Assembly: GCF_001922345.1 (NCBI RefSeq)
Contig: NZ_CP018812.1
Coordinates: 2,480,001-2,544,000 of the forward strand
From: Paraburkholderia sp. SOS3
GTDB lineage: Bacteria; Pseudomonadota; Gammaproteobacteria; Burkholderiales; Burkholderiaceae
Length of the DNA stretch: 64,000 nt
Direction of reading: 5' to 3'
Part shown: positions 35,819 through 45,246 of the stretch, one piece after another
Position numbering within the stretch: the first letter of the stretch is position 1
Layout of the letters: each line of letters begins with the position of its first letter
Made by a program: the position numbers and the translations under genes
The notes under the pieces: model-generated
What the model was told of the DNA's origin: nothing
Databases searched by the model: none
Seen by the model: the letters and a program-made list of their open reading frames with translations, nothing else

Positions 35819-36883
35819 ATGCCCAATCCGACCCGGGCCTTCCTGCTCGGCCCGCTTCTGAAAGGTGTTTCGCGCTCGTTCTATCTGACCCTGCGCGTGC
35901 TGCCGCCCGGTATGCGCGACCCGATCGGTCTCGCCTATCTGTTAGCGCGTGCGGCCGATACGATTGCGGACACGTCGATCGTGCCGCCGGCCGAACGTCT
36001 CTCGCTGCTGCTGTCGCTGCGCGCCGCAGTGAACGGCGCGTCGGACGAACGCGCGCAGATGCGGCGCGTAGCCGTGCAGGTCGCCGCGCAACAAACGCAA
36101 TCGGACGAACGCGTGCTGCTCGAATCGCTCGAGCCGGCGCTTGCGATCCTGCCGCAATTGAGCGATGACGACCGCAATGCGGTTCGCGAAATCGTCACGA
36201 CGCTCACGCAAGGGATGGAATTCGACCTGCGCACCTTCCCCGACGAACAGTCGGGCGATATCGTCGCGCTGCGCGAGTGGGACGCGCTCGACCGCTACAC
36301 GTATATGGTGGCCGGCTGCGTCGGTGAATTCTGGACGAAGATGACGTACGCGCATCTGCCCGGCACGCTAAGCGAAACATCCGATGTGATGATCGAGCGC
36401 GGCGTACGCTTCGGTAAAGCGCTGCAAATGACGAACGTGCTTCGCGATTGCAGCAAGGATCTGCGCATTGGCCGCTGCTATCTGCCGTCAACGCTGCTCG
36501 AGCGCTTCGGCCTCGCGCCCCGCGATCTGCTCGAGCCCGACGCGTCGTTGCGCGCGCAACCGCTGATGCACGAACTGGTGGGCAAGGCGCTCGAGAACTA
36601 CCGCGCGGCGATCGACTACACGCTCGCGATCCCCGCGCGCGCGGTCCGCTTGCGGCTTGCCTGCGTATGGCCGATCCTGATCGGCCTCGAGACGCTCGAG
36701 TTGCTCGTGGCGAACCCGCTCTGGCTCGAACCGGGGCGCGCATCGAAGATCAGACGCGGCGACGTGTACCGGATTCTCGCACTATCGATTCCGGCGGTGA
36801 TGTCCGATACGCTGCTGCGCGGCTGGATGCAGCGGCTCATTGCACGCGTCGATGCGCAACGGCGGATTGAGGCCGATGGGTAG
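35819..36883 (+). CDS. Squalene/phytoene synthase-like prenyltransferase
   Basis: A 354-residue enzyme of the trans-isoprenyl diphosphate synthase (head-to-head) class, which joins two prenyl diphosphates. The substrate-binding aspartate motifs are present: DTIADT near residue 45 and NVLRDCSKDL near residue 212. The segment GVSRSFYLTLRVLPPGMRDP near residue 17 is typical of squalene synthase, and the C-terminus has hydrophobic stretches for membrane association. The ATG at 35819 fits the family start; the frame is open upstream but unlike it. No hopanoid (hpn/shc) genes are adjacent, so the product is uncertain. Confidence 0.82.
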   Translation: MPNPTRAFLLGPLLKGVSRSFYLTLRVLPPGMRDPIGLAYLLARAADTIADTSIVPPAERLSLLLSLRAAVNGASDERAQMRRVAVQVAAQQTQSDERVLLESLEPALAILPQLSDDDRNAVREIVTTLTQGMEFDLRTFPDEQSGDIVALREWDALDRYTYMVAGCVGEFWTKMTYAHLPGTLSETSDVMIERGVRFGKALQMTNVLRDCSKDLRIGRCYLPSTLLERFGLAPRDLLEPDASLRAQPLMHELVGKALENYRAAIDYTLAIPARAVRLRLACVWPILIGLETLELLVANPLWLEPGRASKIRRGDVYRILALSIPAVMSDTLLRGWMQRLIARVDAQRRIEADG

Positions 36884-36888
36884 AAAAG

Positions 36889-36925
36889 CGATGCCGGCCC
36901 GCAATCCAGCGGCGGGCCGGCATCG
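36889..36925. terminator. Bidirectional terminator
   Basis: A 14-bp perfect stem (CGATGCCGGCCCGC at 36889-36902, partner 36912-36925) with a 9-base loop lies between the convergent squalene synthase-like and patatin genes. It is very stable; T tracts are weak on both sides. Confidence 0.65.
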
Positions 36926-36969
36926 ATATGGCCTGGACCGTTCATTCTCCTGAACAACCGTCCGCAAAC

Positions 36970-38223
36970 TCACGCCGCCTCTTCCTCCCGCGAGTCACCG
37001 CTTAACTCGCGCAAGCGCTTGTCCGACTCCGGCAACGTCCCTTTCGCCCGATGCACGTCGTGCGTGACGAACCCGACGTCGCGGCTCGGCACGTCGAACC
37101 AGTCGCGATGCGCGAACGAATCGCGAATGTCTTCGAGCCCGCTGTCCCAGTGCTCGTTCATCGTGTCGATGCTGAACTCGTAGTCCTTGTAGTGCCCTTC
37201 GTACGACTTGTTCCTGTAGATCAGGTGCACGACGTTGATCGCACTGCCGTCGGCGAGCCTCTGCGCATGCCTGAACAGCGGATCGGCCTTGATCACCGAA
37301 CCCGGCACGTGCTTGAGCAATTCCTTGATGAAGCACGCGTTGCGCTGGCGTTCGGCGAGCATATTGGTGACCGCGCGCGTACGGCTCGAGTACTGAATGT
37401 CTTTCGCGCGCTCCGTTACGTCGAGAAAATCGCCAGGCAGATTGCCTTGCGCGCTCCACAAATCGACCTGAAAAACGAGCGTATCTTTCTGATCCGCATC
37501 GCGCAGCACTTCGGTCAGCGGCGTGTTCGACACGAGGCCGCCGTCCCAGTAGAACTCCCCGTCGATTTCGACTGCGGGAAAGCCGGGCGGCAACGCGCCT
37601 GACGCCATGAAATGCTCGGGCGTCAAACGCATCTTGCGATTGACGAAGCTCGTCAGGTTGCCGGTGCGCACATTGACCGCGCCGACCGACACGCAAATGC
37701 CGCCGTCGTTGATACGGTCGAAATCGGCAAAGGCAAGCAGCGTCTCTTTCAATGCGGCCGTGTTGTAGTAGCTGACCTCGCTCGGGCTCACTTTCGAGAA
37801 ACCCGCGAGCGGCAACGGAAAGCGCGGTGCGAAAAAGCCCGGCTGCCCTTCGGTCAGCGCGCGCCCCGCCGCGATCATGCTCGCCCAACGACGCGCGAGT
37901 TCGTGCTGGTCCAGCCCCGGCAGAGCCCACGCGCTGAGGTTGCCGAGCCACCCGCGCTGATGGCAGATCGCGTTCCAGAAGCCACGCAATGCTTCGACGC
38001 GCTTTTCCGGCGGATTGCCCGCGATAATCGCCGTGTTCAGCGCACCGATCGATACGCCCGCAATGCGATGCGGCTCGACGCCCGCTTCGGCGAGCCCTTC
38101 GTAGACGCCCGCCTGATACGAACCAAGCGCGCCGCCGCCCTGCAGCACCAGCGCAATCTCGTCATAGCGCGGCAACATGAACGACTCCGCCTGCCGCGCC
38201 GGCTTGTTGGTCTTGCTGCTCAT
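36970..38223 (-). CDS. Patatin-like phospholipase with DUF3734
   Basis: A 417-residue acyl hydrolase. The oxyanion loop GGGALG (near 30), nucleophile elbow GVSIG (near 57) and catalytic Asp in DGG (near 228) are all present, and the C-terminal 180 residues match DUF3734. GGAGG precedes the ATG. It follows hbdH by 13 bases and is thus the last gene of the adc-hbdH-patatin operon. This arrangement is common in Burkholderia and suggests a link to storage-lipid or polyhydroxybutyrate turnover, though the substrate is unknown. Confidence 0.9.
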   Translation of the reverse strand: MSSKTNKPARQAESFMLPRYDEIALVLQGGGALGSYQAGVYEGLAEAGVEPHRIAGVSIGALNTAIIAGNPPEKRVEALRGFWNAICHQRGWLGNLSAWALPGLDQHELARRWASMIAAGRALTEGQPGFFAPRFPLPLAGFSKVSPSEVSYYNTAALKETLLAFADFDRINDGGICVSVGAVNVRTGNLTSFVNRKMRLTPEHFMASGALPPGFPAVEIDGEFYWDGGLVSNTPLTEVLRDADQKDTLVFQVDLWSAQGNLPGDFLDVTERAKDIQYSSRTRAVTNMLAERQRNACFIKELLKHVPGSVIKADPLFRHAQRLADGSAINVVHLIYRNKSYEGHYKDYEFSIDTMNEHWDSGLEDIRDSFAHRDWFDVPSRDVGFVTHDVHRAKGTLPESDKRLRELSGDSREEEAA

Positions 38224-38236
38224 GCGTGCGCCTCCG

Positions 38237-39019
38237 TTACTGCATGTACCAGCCGTGGCTGACGACGATCGATTGCCCCGTCAGCGCCGCCGACTCGAAA
38301 CCCGCGAGGAACGCAACCGTATTCGCGACGTCGTCGATGGTCGTGAATTCGCCGTCGACCGTATCGCCGAGCATCACGTTCCTGATCACCTCCTGTTCGG
38401 AAATGCCGAGTTCTTTCGCCTGCTCGGGAATCTGCTTGTCGACGAGCGGCGTGCGCACGAAACCAGGGCACACGACATTCGCGCGCACGCCGCGCGGACC
38501 GCCCTCCTTCGCGACCACGCGTGCCAGGCCGAGCAGGCCGTGCTTCGCGGTAACGTACGCGGACTTCAGCTTCGATGCCTCGTGCGAGTGCACCGAGCCC
38601 ATGTAGATGATCGAGCCGCCGCGGCCGCTGTCGTACATGTGGCGAATGGCCGCCTTCGTCGTGAGAAACGCGCCGTCGAGGTGCACGGCGAGCATCTTCT
38701 TCCAGTCGGCAAATGCGTAGTTTTCGATCGGGTTCACGATCTGGATGCCCGCATTCGACACGAGCACGTCGACGCTGCCGAATTTTTCAACCGCTGCGTC
38801 GATGCCGCGGCTCACGGCGTCTTCGTCGATCACGTTCATTTCGACCGCGAATGCCCTGCCGCCGCTCTCGTCGATACTCGTTGCCACCTGTTGCGCATTT
38901 TTCAGCGAAAGGTCGGCGATCACGACTTTCGCGCCCTGCGCAGCGAGCTTGCGCGCGCATTGCTCGCCGATACCGCTTGCCGCACCGGTGACGACGGCGA
39001 CCTTGTTGTTCAACGTCAT
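38237..39019 (-). CDS. hbdH: 3-Hydroxybutyrate dehydrogenase
   Basis: Short-chain dehydrogenase of 260 residues that interconverts (R)-3-hydroxybutyrate and acetoacetate with NAD. The Rossmann motif TGAASGIG (near residue 12), the NAG motif, and the catalytic Ser and Tyr-x3-Lys (SAYVTAKHG) are present. The C-terminus (SHGWYMQ) is typical of bacterial 3-hydroxybutyrate dehydrogenases. Start chosen at ATG 39019, where the Rossmann strand begins. It lies between acetoacetate decarboxylase and a patatin, completing a ketone-body/PHB unit. Confidence 0.92.
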   Translation of the reverse strand: MTLNNKVAVVTGAASGIGEQCARKLAAQGAKVVIADLSLKNAQQVATSIDESGGRAFAVEMNVIDEDAVSRGIDAAVEKFGSVDVLVSNAGIQIVNPIENYAFADWKKMLAVHLDGAFLTTKAAIRHMYDSGRGGSIIYMGSVHSHEASKLKSAYVTAKHGLLGLARVVAKEGGPRGVRANVVCPGFVRTPLVDKQIPEQAKELGISEQEVIRNVMLGDTVDGEFTTIDDVANTVAFLAGFESAALTGQSIVVSHGWYMQ

Positions 39020-39084
39020 ATCAGGAATCCTTAGCCAATAATTGGGAAATACGATGCGAAACGAGCCGGAACGCGTTCGACCGA

Positions 39085-39864
39085 TTATTCGTTCGCGGCG
39101 GGCTTCAGCGTATCGACGGCCGCGAGATAGTCGAACGCCACTTCGCCGATGTCGAGCGTGAGGTCGGCGATGAAATGCCGCGCGCCGATCACGCGGCGCA
39201 CCGGCAGGTCCGCGACCGGCGCGAGTGCGTGCGGATGCAACTCGAGCGCGGCCGGGCCGCTCCATGCACCGAGCACCGTCACGTCGCGCAGGAAGAAGCG
39301 CACGAGTTCGCAGACGCGAGCGGTGCCGTCCACATGCGGAATGACCTTCAGCACATAGTTCGGTGTTTCGGCGAGTTTGCGGCGCTCGGTCTCGATGTCG
39401 CAGAAGTTGTGCTTGTAGCCCATCGTGCCCGTCGCGATGCGCTGAGTGCCGTAATCGACGGTGCCGAGCAGCGTGTCGTTGCCGTCCACCGAAATACGCG
39501 GACGCGCGAGCTTCTTCGGAAAGCCCCAGATTTCGCGGCCGCCCGCGATCGGGCTCTCGTCGTCGAGATACATCGCGTGCGTGTAGTTGCCGATTCTGCC
39601 TTGCGGATCGCGCACCGCGATGACCTGGCCGCTTTCGGTGTAATCGCCGAAACCCGACGAATCGGGCATGCGAATGAACTCGTAATGAACCAGGCCGTCG
39701 TCCGGACGCAGCGGCTCGGGTACAGCCGCGCGCAGCGCTTCAGGGTCGGTTTCATATGAAATGACGAAGTACTCGCGATTCCGGTAGCGATACGGCGGGC
39801 GCGGATACGATGGGTTATGAACCGGCATCGCAAAGGCGGCTTTGCGAATCGAATCGATGTCCAT
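39085..39864 (-). CDS. adc: Acetoacetate decarboxylase
   Basis: A 259-residue enzyme that converts acetoacetate to acetone and CO2. The Schiff-base lysine sits in WGFPKK (Lys117), with the preceding acidic and glycine residues (GGREI) conserved as in clostridial Adc. A strong AGGAGAGG site precedes the ATG at 39864; an upstream extension of the frame is non-coding. First gene of the adc-hbdH-patatin operon; the promoter should lie in 39865-40150, which is AT-rich. Confidence 0.92.
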   Translation of the reverse strand: MDIDSIRKAAFAMPVHNPSYPRPPYRYRNREYFVISYETDPEALRAAVPEPLRPDDGLVHYEFIRMPDSSGFGDYTESGQVIAVRDPQGRIGNYTHAMYLDDESPIAGGREIWGFPKKLARPRISVDGNDTLLGTVDYGTQRIATGTMGYKHNFCDIETERRKLAETPNYVLKVIPHVDGTARVCELVRFFLRDVTVLGAWSGPAALELHPHALAPVADLPVRRVIGARHFIADLTLDIGEVAFDYLAAVDTLKPAANE

Positions 39865-40154
39865 GAAGTCCTCTCCTTTTGGGTCAGGCGTGCGTGGGCA
39901 CATCTGGAATCGTAAAGGAACGTGCGGCGTTTCTGCTCCCGGTTTGCAAAAAAATACATTGATGCTTTTGCAACATTGGCGGCTCGAATTCGCACTCCAA
40001 TGTAAGGACGATGTGTTAACGACATATGTCCGCACCGCGCGTGCGAGCACCTTGGACCGCACTCTTGCCCGAAACGGATTAGCCGGGTAGTGCCCAGGGG
40101 GATAGGCGCGATGCTTTCGCAACGCATTCATCGCGGAACGCCAACATCATAGTG

Positions 40155-40646
40155 TCATGATCGATGTTCGATACTGACGAGTCGCGCACCGAGCAGACGC
40201 GCGAGCGAGATGCCGCCCTCGCGCATCACGAAGTCGTGGTTCCATTGAAAGAAAGGCCTCGCAAGCGGCGCGAACACGTTCATCCAGCCGCGCTTCGTAT
40301 GCACGCGCCATTCGTAGCGCACGACGGTAACGCCGCCGGGATCGTGCGAAAAGCGCCAGCAGCCTGTGCCCTCCAGATCGCCGCTCGCGATGCCTTCGAG
40401 CGCGACAAGCGGCTCGATACGCGTGACGCGCATGTCGAACACGACGCGATAAGGCAGCCGCCCCTTCCACGTGTAGCGCTGCAGCGCGCCCACGCCGTCG
40501 CTCGACCCGGCTTCGAGCGCCGCCACCCGTTCGACGTTTTTCCACCACTCGGGCCAGCGCGCCGAATCGTGAATAGCCGTCCACACTGCAGGGAGCGGTG
40601 CTTCGAGACGCCAGACTGTCGATAGCCGGTACTCGCCCGATTGCAT
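40155..40646 (-). CDS. SRPBCC (START-like) family protein
   Basis: A 163-residue protein with the helix-grip fold pattern of polyketide cyclase/dehydrase-like proteins: an N-terminal strand (STVWRLEAPLPAVW), the typical DSARWPEWW helix, and an ending helix. Members bind hydrophobic ligands; the ligand here is unknown. GAGG precedes the ATG. It follows the helicase gene on the same strand by 39 bases and could be the third gene of that transcript. Confidence 0.8.
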   Translation of the reverse strand: MQSGEYRLSTVWRLEAPLPAVWTAIHDSARWPEWWKNVERVAALEAGSSDGVGALQRYTWKGRLPYRVVFDMRVTRIEPLVALEGIASGDLEGTGCWRFSHDPGGVTVVRYEWRVHTKRGWMNVFAPLARPFFQWNHDFVMREGGISLARLLGARLVSIEHRS

Positions 40647-40685
40647 GCCGTCCTCACGTTTCTGTTTATCGATGACGTTCGTCGA

Positions 40686-43052
40686 TCATTGCACCCGCCA
40701 CCAGCGCGGCAGCAGGCGCCGCACGTCGGCACGCCGATAGCGGTCGTCGATCAGATGCACGACGCCGACGTCATGCTCGGTGCGAATCACGCGGCCCGCC
40801 GCCTGCACGACTTTCTGCAAGCCCGGATAGAGGTACACGTAGTCGTAGCCGTTGCCGAATTGCGCATGCATCGTACGGCGCATCTGCTCGTTGACGTCGT
40901 TGATCTGCGGCAAACCGAGCGTTGCAATGAATGCGCCGATCAACTGCTCGCCGGCAAGATCGATGCCTTCCGCGAACGCGCCGCCGAGCACCGCGAAGCC
41001 GATGCCGCACGTCGAGGTGCGAAAGCGCGCGACGAATGCGTCGCGCGCCGCTTCGTCCATGCCGGGCTCCTGTGTCCATATCGGCACGTGCGGATGTTGC
41101 GCGCGCAACGATGCGGCAACGCGCTGCAGATAGTCGAAGCTGCTCAGAAAGCCGAGGTAATTGCCGGGCCGAGCCTCATACTGGCGCGCAATCAGTTCGA
41201 CGATCGGCGCGATCGAATCTTCGCGATCGCGCCAGCGCGTCGATACGTGAGACGCGACGTGCACGGCCAGTTGCTCGGCCCTGAACGGGCCCTCGACGTC
41301 GAGCCAGCCGGTGTTCCCGGCAAGCCCCAGCATGTCGCGGTAATAGTGCTGCGGGCCGAGCGTGCCGGAGAACATGACGGTGGTGCGCGCAGCCGCGTGA
41401 CGCGAGGCGAGAAACGGCGCAGGAATGACATTGCGCACACAAAGCGATGTTGCGGGTTTGCTGCGTGATTCTTCCGCACGCAACGGCGTCGAGAGCGTCA
41501 CATCGCATAGCGAATGGTCGCCGAACGCTTCCGCGAGCGACATGAAATGCAGCGCGTCGAAGTAGAAGCGCAGCAACGTCTCATCTGCGCCGAATGGCGC
41601 TTCGGATAGCTGATCGGTAATCGCCGCGATCAGATTTTGCACGGCCGATTGCATGCGCGCCGGAATGCCGGGCAGGACTTCGTAGCGCGCCGTGCGTTCG
41701 CGCGTCAATGCGTTCCACTCGCGGTTCAGCCGGTCGAACGGCTTGCGCAACGCGGCCGGCGCGGCGCGGCGCGCGGCCTTGAACGCGTGCTGATCGAGCG
41801 TCGCGGTGTACATGCGGCGCGCGCGATCCGGCAGGTTGTGCGCCTCGTCGACGAGCACGGCAACGCGCCACTGGTTCAGCTGCGTCAGCGCATGGAGCAG
41901 CGCGCTGCTGTCGTAGTAATAGTTGTAGTCGCCGATCACGACATCGCACCAGCGCGCGAGTTCCTGCGCGAGATAGTACGGGCAGACGTCGTGCGCGAGC
42001 GCAGCGGTGCGCACCGCGTCGCGCGACAGGCGCGTCGAGCGCAATGCGGTCTCGCGTGCGGCCGCGACGCGATCGTAAAAGCCGCGTGCGAGCGGGCACG
42101 ATTCGCCGTCGCAGGAATTGCCGGGGTGCTCGCAGGCTTTGTCGCGTGCGACGAGTTCGAGCACGCGCAGCGGGAAGGAGCGCATTGGCGCGTTGCCGGC
42201 TTCGCTGCTGCCTGCAGAGGACGCGATCTCCGCGCAATCGGAAGCATCGTTGCCGACGCCACTTTCAGCGCGGTTTGCGCACGCTCGCTCCAACGCATCG
42301 AGCGCATCGAACGCGAGCGCACGGCCCGGCGTTTTCGCGGTCAGAAAGAAAATGCGGTCGATATGATCTTCCGCGCACGCCTTCAGCAACGGGAAAATCG
42401 TGCCGAGCGTCTTGCCGATGCCGGTCGGCGCCTGCGCGAGCAGCGCGCGGCCGTCGCGCGCTGCCCGGTAAACGGCCACCGACAGCTCGCGCTGGCCGCT
42501 GCGAAATGCGCCATACGGAAATCCGAGTTCGCCTAGAAACGCATTGCGCGCGATGCGGTGCGATGCCTCGCGTTCGGCCCACGCGACAAAGCGTTCGCAT
42601 TGCTCCTCGAAGAACATGCGTAAAGCGGCCGCCGTATGACGCCCGGTCAACAGCGTCTCTTTCTGGCTCACGATATCGAAGTAGACGAGCGCGACGTCGA
42701 GCTCCGCGAGCGCGCGCGCTTCGCACAGCAAATGCCCGTAGATCAGTGCCTGTGCCCAATGCAGCGCGCGATGGTTTTCGCGCATACGCTCGAGGTCGCC
42801 GCGGTATGTCTTGATCTCTTCGAGCCTGTTGCGCGCGGCGTCGTAACCATCGGCGCGGCCTCGCACCGTAAGGCCGCGATAGACGCCGCTCAATGTGACT
42901 TCGGTTTCGTAACCGCTGTCGCGCCGGCCGGCGACGACCGTGTGCCCCGCCATGCCTTCGGCTGCGCTTGGCGCCGGCGTGAAGCGCAAGTCGAGATCGC
43001 CGCGCTTTGCGGTGAACTCGCACAGTGTGCGCACGGCAACCACGTAGTTCAT
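40686..43052 (-). CDS. XPD/DinG-type helicase with N-terminal RecB-like nuclease motifs
   Basis: A 788-residue superfamily 2 DNA helicase of the Rad3/XPD/DinG group. Walker A is APTGIGKT (208-215) and the DEAH box is at 402-405. Four cysteines (307, 314, 319, 357) in the right place suggest the 4Fe-4S cluster of this group. The N-terminal domain carries RecB/Cas4-type PD-(D/E)xK motifs: GRAD (Asp68), EIK (Glu79-Lys81) and QxxxY (Gln101, Tyr105), so it may also cut DNA. Its ATG overlaps the stop of the FAN1-like nuclease by 4 bp. The pair is probably used for 5'-flap, crosslink or stalled-fork repair. Confidence 0.88.
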   Translation of the reverse strand: MNYVVAVRTLCEFTAKRGDLDLRFTPAPSAAEGMAGHTVVAGRRDSGYETEVTLSGVYRGLTVRGRADGYDAARNRLEEIKTYRGDLERMRENHRALHWAQALIYGHLLCEARALAELDVALVYFDIVSQKETLLTGRHTAAALRMFFEEQCERFVAWAEREASHRIARNAFLGELGFPYGAFRSGQRELSVAVYRAARDGRALLAQAPTGIGKTLGTIFPLLKACAEDHIDRIFFLTAKTPGRALAFDALDALERACANRAESGVGNDASDCAEIASSAGSSEAGNAPMRSFPLRVLELVARDKACEHPGNSCDGESCPLARGFYDRVAAARETALRSTRLSRDAVRTAALAHDVCPYYLAQELARWCDVVIGDYNYYYDSSALLHALTQLNQWRVAVLVDEAHNLPDRARRMYTATLDQHAFKAARRAAPAALRKPFDRLNREWNALTRERTARYEVLPGIPARMQSAVQNLIAAITDQLSEAPFGADETLLRFYFDALHFMSLAEAFGDHSLCDVTLSTPLRAEESRSKPATSLCVRNVIPAPFLASRHAAARTTVMFSGTLGPQHYYRDMLGLAGNTGWLDVEGPFRAEQLAVHVASHVSTRWRDREDSIAPIVELIARQYEARPGNYLGFLSSFDYLQRVAASLRAQHPHVPIWTQEPGMDEAARDAFVARFRTSTCGIGFAVLGGAFAEGIDLAGEQLIGAFIATLGLPQINDVNEQMRRTMHAQFGNGYDYVYLYPGLQKVVQAAGRVIRTEHDVGVVHLIDDRYRRADVRRLLPRWWRVQ

Positions 43053-44854
43053 GCGATCGCCTCCGGTGCACGCGCCATATTGTCATCGGATTCGCCGTCG
43101 ACACTGTCGGCCCATCGCACGTCGAGCACGCGCACCGGAATGCCGTGTTGCACGCAATACGCAAGCCAACGGACCTGATTGTCCTGCAGCCGGTCGCCGG
43201 GCCCTTTCACTTCGATCAGTTCGTAACGCCTCTCACGCGGCCAGAAGCGGATCAGATCGGGCAAGCCTGAGCGATTCGCGCGGACGTCGCGCAAAAGCCG
43301 CGCGCAAAACAGCTTCAGATGCGCGGCCGGCAAGCAGTCGAGTGCGAGATCGAGCAACTCGCGCGTCATCAGTCCCCAGAACACGAACGGCGATTGGCGC
43401 CCTGCCTTGCTTTCGAAATGGCGCAGTATCGTCTCGCGATAGCGGTTACCCGTTTCGTCGTCGAGTTGCGCAAGACATGCATCGAACATCGCGGCGCGCT
43501 TTGTGTAGAAGTCCGGCGCATGCAGATCGGCGGGACCGCGTTGAAACGGGTGAAAAAACGCCCCCGGCAGCGCCGCGAACACCGGCTCCCAGCACAGCAA
43601 CCCGCACAGCGAACTGATCAGCGCGTTTTCGACGTAGTACACCGGCGCATCCTGCTCGCGAAGATGATCGAGCACGACGTATTCGACCGAGGCCGCCTCG
43701 ATGGGCCGCGCGAGTGTCAGCATGCTGCGCGGAACCGCATGTGCGTCAGCGGACACCGCGGCGCGCCTGTCACGCGAAGCTTGCGGCGCTGACCGAACCG
43801 ATCGCGCCGACACGCCCGTCTGCCGCTGCAACCGCGGCAACATGCGCGCCACCCGCTGACTTTCTTCTTCGCTCTCCGGTAAGCTCGCGGCCTGCAACGC
43901 GAGCGTCAGCGCCTCCTGCACCCGGCCGGCCAGTTCGAGCGCGCGTATGCGCCGATGACGCGCGCCGGGCCATGCGCAACGCGCGTAAATAGCCGTTGCC
44001 GTATCCCATCGGCGATGACGTTCGGCGCAGTATCCGATGCGATAGAAAAGTTTTTCGCGCCGCATTGCAAGCCATGCGTTCTCGGTCGAGATCTCGTCGA
44101 CTGCGCTCAGCAGTGCATCGAACAGCGTTTCGGTCGTTGGATCGTTGCCTGTCGCCGCGAGCGTTTCGAGTTCGCCAAGCGTGTCGCTGCACGCGTGCAA
44201 TGCGAGATAGATATCGATATCGCCGCGCTTCTGAAATGCTCGCGACGACGCTGCAAATGCAACGGGCTCGTATTGATAGACGCCAAGATCGGCAAGCACG
44301 AACTCGGACCAGTCCTGCTGCAGATTGCCGAAAAACATCAGCCGCAAGCGTTCGCACAGCGGCGCGACACTGACCCGCAACACCTGCTCGTCGGCTTGCG
44401 CATGCCATTCGCTGTACGGGCGCGCATCGGCATGACTATCGCGCAGCAGCGCGAGCCATTCCTGCTTGCGCGCGGATTTCGCCCCGGCCAGTTCCCCGCG
44501 AAAACACGCAAGCAATTCGACGCGCGTCGATAGATCGAACAGTTCGTCGAGCGTCAGCAGCGCATTGGCGTCGACCCATCCCGCCGCGACGAGCGGCCTC
44601 GCTGCCGCGAGCGGACAGCCGATCTCGCGATAGACAAGCCGGCCTGTGCGAAAGAGCGTGCCTTTGCGCATCACCATGCGCGTAAGCAACGCGCGCGACG
44701 CTTCAGGCAGACGCGCGAAATCATCGAGAAATGCGCGCTCGGCATCGTCGAGCAAATCGGCGTAGCGTTCGGCGAGCCATGCAAGCGCGCGTTCGAAATT
44801 GCGCAGGTAATAGAGCGGATCCGGGGTGTCGTTCGGCACGGCGCTGGCGGTCAA
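43049..44854 (-). CDS. FAN1-like VRR-NUC nuclease
   Basis: A 601-residue protein resembling bacterial FAN1 nucleases, which cut 5' flaps and act in interstrand-crosslink repair. An N-terminal SAP-like/helical region and a middle TPR-like helical part precede the C-terminal VRR-NUC domain (about 500-585). Its catalytic motif is spread over GLPDLIRFW (Asp), ELIEVKGPGD (Glu, Lys) and the following Gln, i.e. PD-(D/E)xK. The start is a TTG at 44854 with only a distant GAGG, so it is uncertain; a GTG five codons later is also possible. A LexA-type box lies 41 bases upstream, so SOS induction is likely. It is translationally coupled to the downstream helicase. Confidence 0.88.
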   Translation of the reverse strand: MTASAVPNDTPDPLYYLRNFERALAWLAERYADLLDDAERAFLDDFARLPEASRALLTRMVMRKGTLFRTGRLVYREIGCPLAAARPLVAAGWVDANALLTLDELFDLSTRVELLACFRGELAGAKSARKQEWLALLRDSHADARPYSEWHAQADEQVLRVSVAPLCERLRLMFFGNLQQDWSEFVLADLGVYQYEPVAFAASSRAFQKRGDIDIYLALHACSDTLGELETLAATGNDPTTETLFDALLSAVDEISTENAWLAMRREKLFYRIGYCAERHRRWDTATAIYARCAWPGARHRRIRALELAGRVQEALTLALQAASLPESEEESQRVARMLPRLQRQTGVSARSVRSAPQASRDRRAAVSADAHAVPRSMLTLARPIEAASVEYVVLDHLREQDAPVYYVENALISSLCGLLCWEPVFAALPGAFFHPFQRGPADLHAPDFYTKRAAMFDACLAQLDDETGNRYRETILRHFESKAGRQSPFVFWGLMTRELLDLALDCLPAAHLKLFCARLLRDVRANRSGLPDLIRFWPRERRYELIEVKGPGDRLQDNQVRWLAYCVQHGIPVRVLDVRWADSVDGESDDNMARAPEAIA

Positions 44855-44894
44855 AAAGCGGGAGAGCCTCGAGCAAATGGGCGAATCAGACGAA

Positions 44895-44910
44895 CTGTAT
44901 ATTTATACAG
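44895..44910 (-). promoter_or_regulatory. LexA (SOS) box
   Basis: CTGTATATTTATACAG matches CTGT-N8-ACAG and is palindromic across all but its two central bases. It sits 41 bases upstream of the FAN1-like start and overlaps TATAAA/TATACA sequences that could be a -10 element. This is a strong candidate for LexA repression of the nuclease-helicase operon. Confidence 0.8.
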
Positions 44911-45246
44911 CCATCATGGCAATGCGCACGATTCACCCGACCCGCGCTGCACGGAAACGCCAATGCGCCAGACGGTCGCGCTTTTCGTGAAATCGAAATA
45001 CGGAGATTGCAGACTGGCCCAATCGCGATGGGCGGCCCATCTCTTGCAACCGGATTCTTGTCGGGTCTGGCCAAGTCGCTTCGCGATGTCGTCACATTCG
45101 GACCGTCACACTGCTACTGTCGCACGCACGACCTGATGGCGCGTTCTACGGTAGCCGTAAATCCGACACACCTATCCAACTGTTGAGTATCGACCGCGCG
45201 TGGCCTCGCGTAGGGTTCAACGGATCCTCAACCTGCAGGAACCGAT
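44911..45246. other. Divergent intergenic region
   Basis: These 336 bases lie between the LexA box and the beta-helix protein gene. An open frame runs through on the plus strand, but it has no ribosome site and no familiar product. No promoter was identified for the plus-strand gene. Confidence 0.4.
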
